Shown here piece by piece: positions 61,528-64,000 of a DNA stretch of 64,000 bases (position 1 is its first letter; every line of letters begins with the position of its first letter). The DNA is from Oscillospiraceae bacterium (GTDB lineage: Bacteria; Bacillota; Clostridia; Saccharofermentanales; Saccharofermentanaceae). The translations under genes were made by a program, and so were the position numbers. The notes under the pieces were generated by a model. It ran no database searches. It saw only the letters and a program-made list of their open reading frames with translations, and had not been told where the DNA came from. The stretch lies in assembly GCA_902775565.1 (NCBI GenBank), contig CACYMP010000013.1, forward strand, positions 88,979 to 152,978, given 5' to 3'.

Positions 61528-62153
61528 TGGACAGACGCAAACTGATACGTAAAATATTGGTTTATGCTATCTATATCCTGCTGCTTTCTTCGCTTCAGGT
61601 GTCATATCCGTACAGTTTCGGATTTGGCGGTCAGATAGCTGATTTCACGTTTGTCTTTGTGGTTCTGACAGGCTATTTCTACGGCTTTAAAGATGCTGCG
61701 GTAGTCGGGCTATTAATGGGACTTGCCAGAGACTGTCTTGCGCCTATCGCCATCATCGGTATTGACGGAACGCTCCATGTATCCGCAGGTATAGGAATGC
61801 TTGTCATGTTCCTTGCGGGTGCCGTCGGCTCGTCCTTCTTTACGAAAAGGATGCACAGAAATATACCGTTTGCGTTTGTTTCTGTAGCTTTTACAACTTT
61901 GCTTTACAAGATATCGGGTCATTTTCTCGCTTACAGTTGGACTTTTATAGCTCCTGCGGCAGGCAATTATGATCTCGGTGTCTATGAGATCGTTGTCAGA
62001 TCCTGTCTTTTGCAGACACTTCTTAACCTTATCGCAACGATCCCGATATTGCTTCTTCTGCGTTTTGCCGGCCCTGTCAGCATCAACGAGACAAGAAGCA
62101 CTTCTGATGACGTGATAATGACTTCAGGTGATAATTCATGGCTGCAGATCTGA
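61527..62153 (+). CDS. mreD: Rod shape-determining protein MreD
   Basis: 208 residues with five to six membrane helices. GYFYGFKDAAVVGLLMGLARDCL near 55 is the family hallmark. It is an integral membrane partner of MreC in rod-shape wall synthesis. The end overlaps the PBP2 start by 16 bases. Confidence 0.9.
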   Translation: MDRRKLIRKILVYAIYILLLSSLQVSYPYSFGFGGQIADFTFVFVVLTGYFYGFKDAAVVGLLMGLARDCLAPIAIIGIDGTLHVSAGIGMLVMFLAGAVGSSFFTKRMHRNIPFAFVSVAFTTLLYKISGHFLAYSWTFIAPAAGNYDLGVYEIVVRSCLLQTLLNLIATIPILLLLRFAGPVSINETRSTSDDVIMTSGDNSWLQI

Positions 62154-64000
62154 AGATTGAGGATTACAACGCATTTGACCGTAATTCCGATAACGAAAGG
62201 AATAACGGCAAGGATAGTCTTATCAGGCGTTTTCTGGCTTTGTTCGGAAACCGCTATCTTGTACTGTCCCTGATTTTCTGTGCGTTCGGCGTCACGATCC
62301 TTTTTATGACCGCGAAGCTTCAGTTCTCCGACTATCAGAAGAATATGTCCGAAGGTTCCACCGGTGTTTTAAGACAGTACGTATCTGAAGCGCCCAGAGG
62401 AGACATCCTTGACAGTAAAGGATTAAAACTGGCATCCACCACCGAATACAACACTGTCATGATCGCCAATGCCTACCTTAGCGATACCGAACTCAACGCC
62501 TTGTGTCTTGAGCTCAGCGACCTTTTCCAGAAATATCACTGCATTTCACTGTCAGAGCTTGACCAGTATTTCACGATGGATCCCAATCCGACGTTCCTTA
62601 AGGAAGAGGATAAGATCAGGGCATGGCAGAGCAATTCCAACCTTTTCGCACTTGAAGATTATGCCCAGGGCGTTATAGTCACTTATTCGGATAAATACGT
62701 TAAGACAGACCCGAATGTCTTTTTCCTTTATCTAAGACAGAAATTCAAGCTCGATAACAGGTACACGATCGAGGAAGCATACAAGATAATCAGGATAAGA
62801 TATCAGATCTTTACCGATAACTGGGCATTCATCAAGGGCACGCCGATCAAGATCGCAACAGATGTTCCGGAAGACCTTATCAAGATCTTTGCCGAGGAGA
62901 ACTACCATTATATGGGTATCGTCTGCTCCAAGAGCTATGCACGATACTATGCTCCGGAAGCTCTTTATTCATGCCATGTGTTGGGATATGTAGGTCAGAT
63001 CTCACAGGCAACGTTCCAGGATCTTTCCAAATTCGGCTATACGAACGATGACATGGTCGGAAAATCCGGCGTTGAGTCCCAGATGGAAAGATATCTCCAC
63101 GGAGACGGAGGAGTTACGCCTTACAATATCTGGACAAAGCAGGGAGAAGAGGGAATGTTTGTCCCTTCAAACTACGGTGTACAGGCAAAAGCCGGCGCCA
63201 CAGTACATCTGACCATCGATTCAAAACTCCAGAAAGTCGGAACTGACGCCCTTAAGCAGTACATCAATGACGCCCAGAAGGAAGAAGCCAGCAAGCATAC
63301 CGGTTTTAAGACCGCGAGTTCGGGTGCTTTCGTCATGATGAACGTAAATACGGGCGCCGTCCTGGCGATGGGCTCTTACCCCAACTACGACCCGAATGAC
63401 TTTATTCTCGCAAACTACGGTGATGCCCAGGCCGCTGAGCAGGTCAAATACTATCTCGGACTTGATGAATATGCCGAGATGACTGCCAATGACCTTCCTT
63501 TGTGGAACAGAGCCATCATGTCAATGTACGCTCCCGGTTCGACATTTAAGCCGATCACGGCTCTGGCAGGTCTCGAAAGCGGCACTATCACGCCTGAATC
63601 CAACTGGATTTCGTGTGTCTCGCCTCTGGACGTTGACGGATGGATCTTCAGATGCCTCGAGTATCCGTATGGCGGTCACGGCCCGCTTAACCTCGACAGC
63701 GCAATGGGTACGTCCTGCAACATCTATTTCATGAGACTGGGCGTAAGCACAGGTATCGACAATATCTCCAAGATGGCTAAGAGATTCGGTCTTGGCGTTA
63801 AGACCGGAATCGACCTGCCGGGTGAGATCAAGGGCGTTATGTCCAGCCGTGAGACGAAGAGACTCCTTCACGAATCCGAATACGATAAGATCTGGTTCCC
63901 GTCAAATACGGCTCAGGTATCCATAGGACAGTTCGATAACTGCTTTACCATCATGCAGCTTTGCCGTTTCGTAGCCGGAATCGCCACCAATAAGCTCGTA
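62138..64000 (+). CDS. mrdA: Penicillin-binding protein 2, 3'-truncated by window edge
   Basis: The elongation-specific transpeptidase of the mreCD operon. 621 codons are visible from ATG 62138 and the frame is still open at 64000. After one membrane helix (about 40-60) comes the non-penicillin-binding region (APRGDILDSKG near 88). The transpeptidase domain follows, with active-site Ser468 in STFK (468-471) and the SCN motif at 526-528. The KTG motif lies beyond the window. The length before STFK is larger than in E. coli PBP2, as usual in Clostridia. Confidence 0.93.
   Translation, partial: MAADLKIEDYNAFDRNSDNERNNGKDSLIRRFLALFGNRYLVLSLIFCAFGVTILFMTAKLQFSDYQKNMSEGSTGVLRQYVSEAPRGDILDSKGLKLASTTEYNTVMIANAYLSDTELNALCLELSDLFQKYHCISLSELDQYFTMDPNPTFLKEEDKIRAWQSNSNLFALEDYAQGVIVTYSDKYVKTDPNVFFLYLRQKFKLDNRYTIEEAYKIIRIRYQIFTDNWAFIKGTPIKIATDVPEDLIKIFAEENYHYMGIVCSKSYARYYAPEALYSCHVLGYVGQISQATFQDLSKFGYTNDDMVGKSGVESQMERYLHGDGGVTPYNIWTKQGEEGMFVPSNYGVQAKAGATVHLTIDSKLQKVGTDALKQYINDAQKEEASKHTGFKTASSGAFVMMNVNTGAVLAMGSYPNYDPNDFILANYGDAQAAEQVKYYLGLDEYAEMTANDLPLWNRAIMSMYAPGSTFKPITALAGLESGTITPESNWISCVSPLDVDGWIFRCLEYPYGGHGPLNLDSAMGTSCNIYFMRLGVSTGIDNISKMAKRFGLGVKTGIDLPGEIKGVMSSRETKRLLHESEYDKIWFPSNTAQVSIGQFDNCFTIMQLCRFVAGIATNKLV

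Noticed and set aside
1..64000. CRISPR arrays, transposases, prophage genes or a replication origin
   Set aside because: No regularly spaced repeats, integrase/transposase motifs, phage structural genes, or dnaA-box cluster was seen.

Overview
The window looks like a chromosomal segment of an anaerobic, low-to-mid GC Gram-positive bacterium (Bacillota, Clostridia-like). The evidence is the many lipoproteins with Thr/Ser-rich linkers and a lipobox, strong GGAGG ribosome binding sites, the ruvCAB, holA and mreCD/PBP2 gene types, a CdaA-type diadenylate cyclase, RqcH, and a secreted GH5 glycosidase. A gut or rumen fibre-associated clostridium is plausible, but I cannot name a genus. There is no phage, insertion sequence, CRISPR array or rRNA.

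Layout. 1-4868: the 3' part of a large DUF4011/superfamily-1 helicase-nuclease whose DUF3320 tail lies in the -1 frame after a run of nine A. 5.0-9.1 kb: fba, a tail-anchored protein, and divergent uracil permease and upp. 9.2-11.8 kb: a polar amino acid ABC transporter. 11.8-13.3 kb: a TetR regulator and a flavodoxin-ferredoxin (EFR1) protein behind three phased operator-like palindromes. 13.3-16.5 kb: gltX and glnS. 16.5-22.5 kb: a degenerate dehydroquinate-synthase homologue, a degenerate M28 peptidase, nagA, a CdaA-CdaR fusion, and a GlmU-like beta-helix protein. 22.5-26.5 kb: a HEAT protein, GH5, an acetyltransferase, an SH3 lipoprotein, two abutting tRNAs and a zinc-ribbon protein. 26.7-32.8 kb: a divergent second type II topoisomerase pair with a large exported protein. 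32.9-36.3 kb: a PH-domain protein, a sirtuin with a histone-H1-like tail, and a membrane MutS-like ATPase. 36.4-40.8 kb: a signalling module of an atypical kinase, a VWA protein, a membrane PP2C phosphatase and a coiled-coil protein. 40.9-46.6 kb: tRNA-Lys, an oxidoreductase, a pyrimidine-nucleoside phosphorylase, ruvCAB and queH. 46.6-52.1 kb (minus strand): rqcH, a small membrane protein, two PRPP synthetases and ysxC. 52.2-64 kb: comEC, a DUF2142 membrane protein, a GH25 lysozyme-like lipoprotein, holA, icd, a SEC-C protein, mreC, mreD and PBP2, which runs off the end.

How the genes fit together. Several units touch the cell envelope or amino-sugar supply: nagA, the c-di-AMP synthase with its regulator in one chain, the beta-helix acetyltransferase-like protein, and mreCD-PBP2. 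Nucleotide salvage is represented by upp, uracil permease, pdp and two PRPP synthetases. The least ordinary part is the stretch from the second topoisomerase through the sirtuin and MutS-like ATPase to the kinase/VWA/PP2C/coiled-coil module. That module resembles the TerY-P type phosphorylation triad but carries an extra N-terminal domain on the kinase and a fourth coiled-coil component.

Promoters repeatedly show an extended -10 (TGN-TATAAT). In two cases the ATG sits exactly seven bases after it, which suggests leaderless mRNAs.
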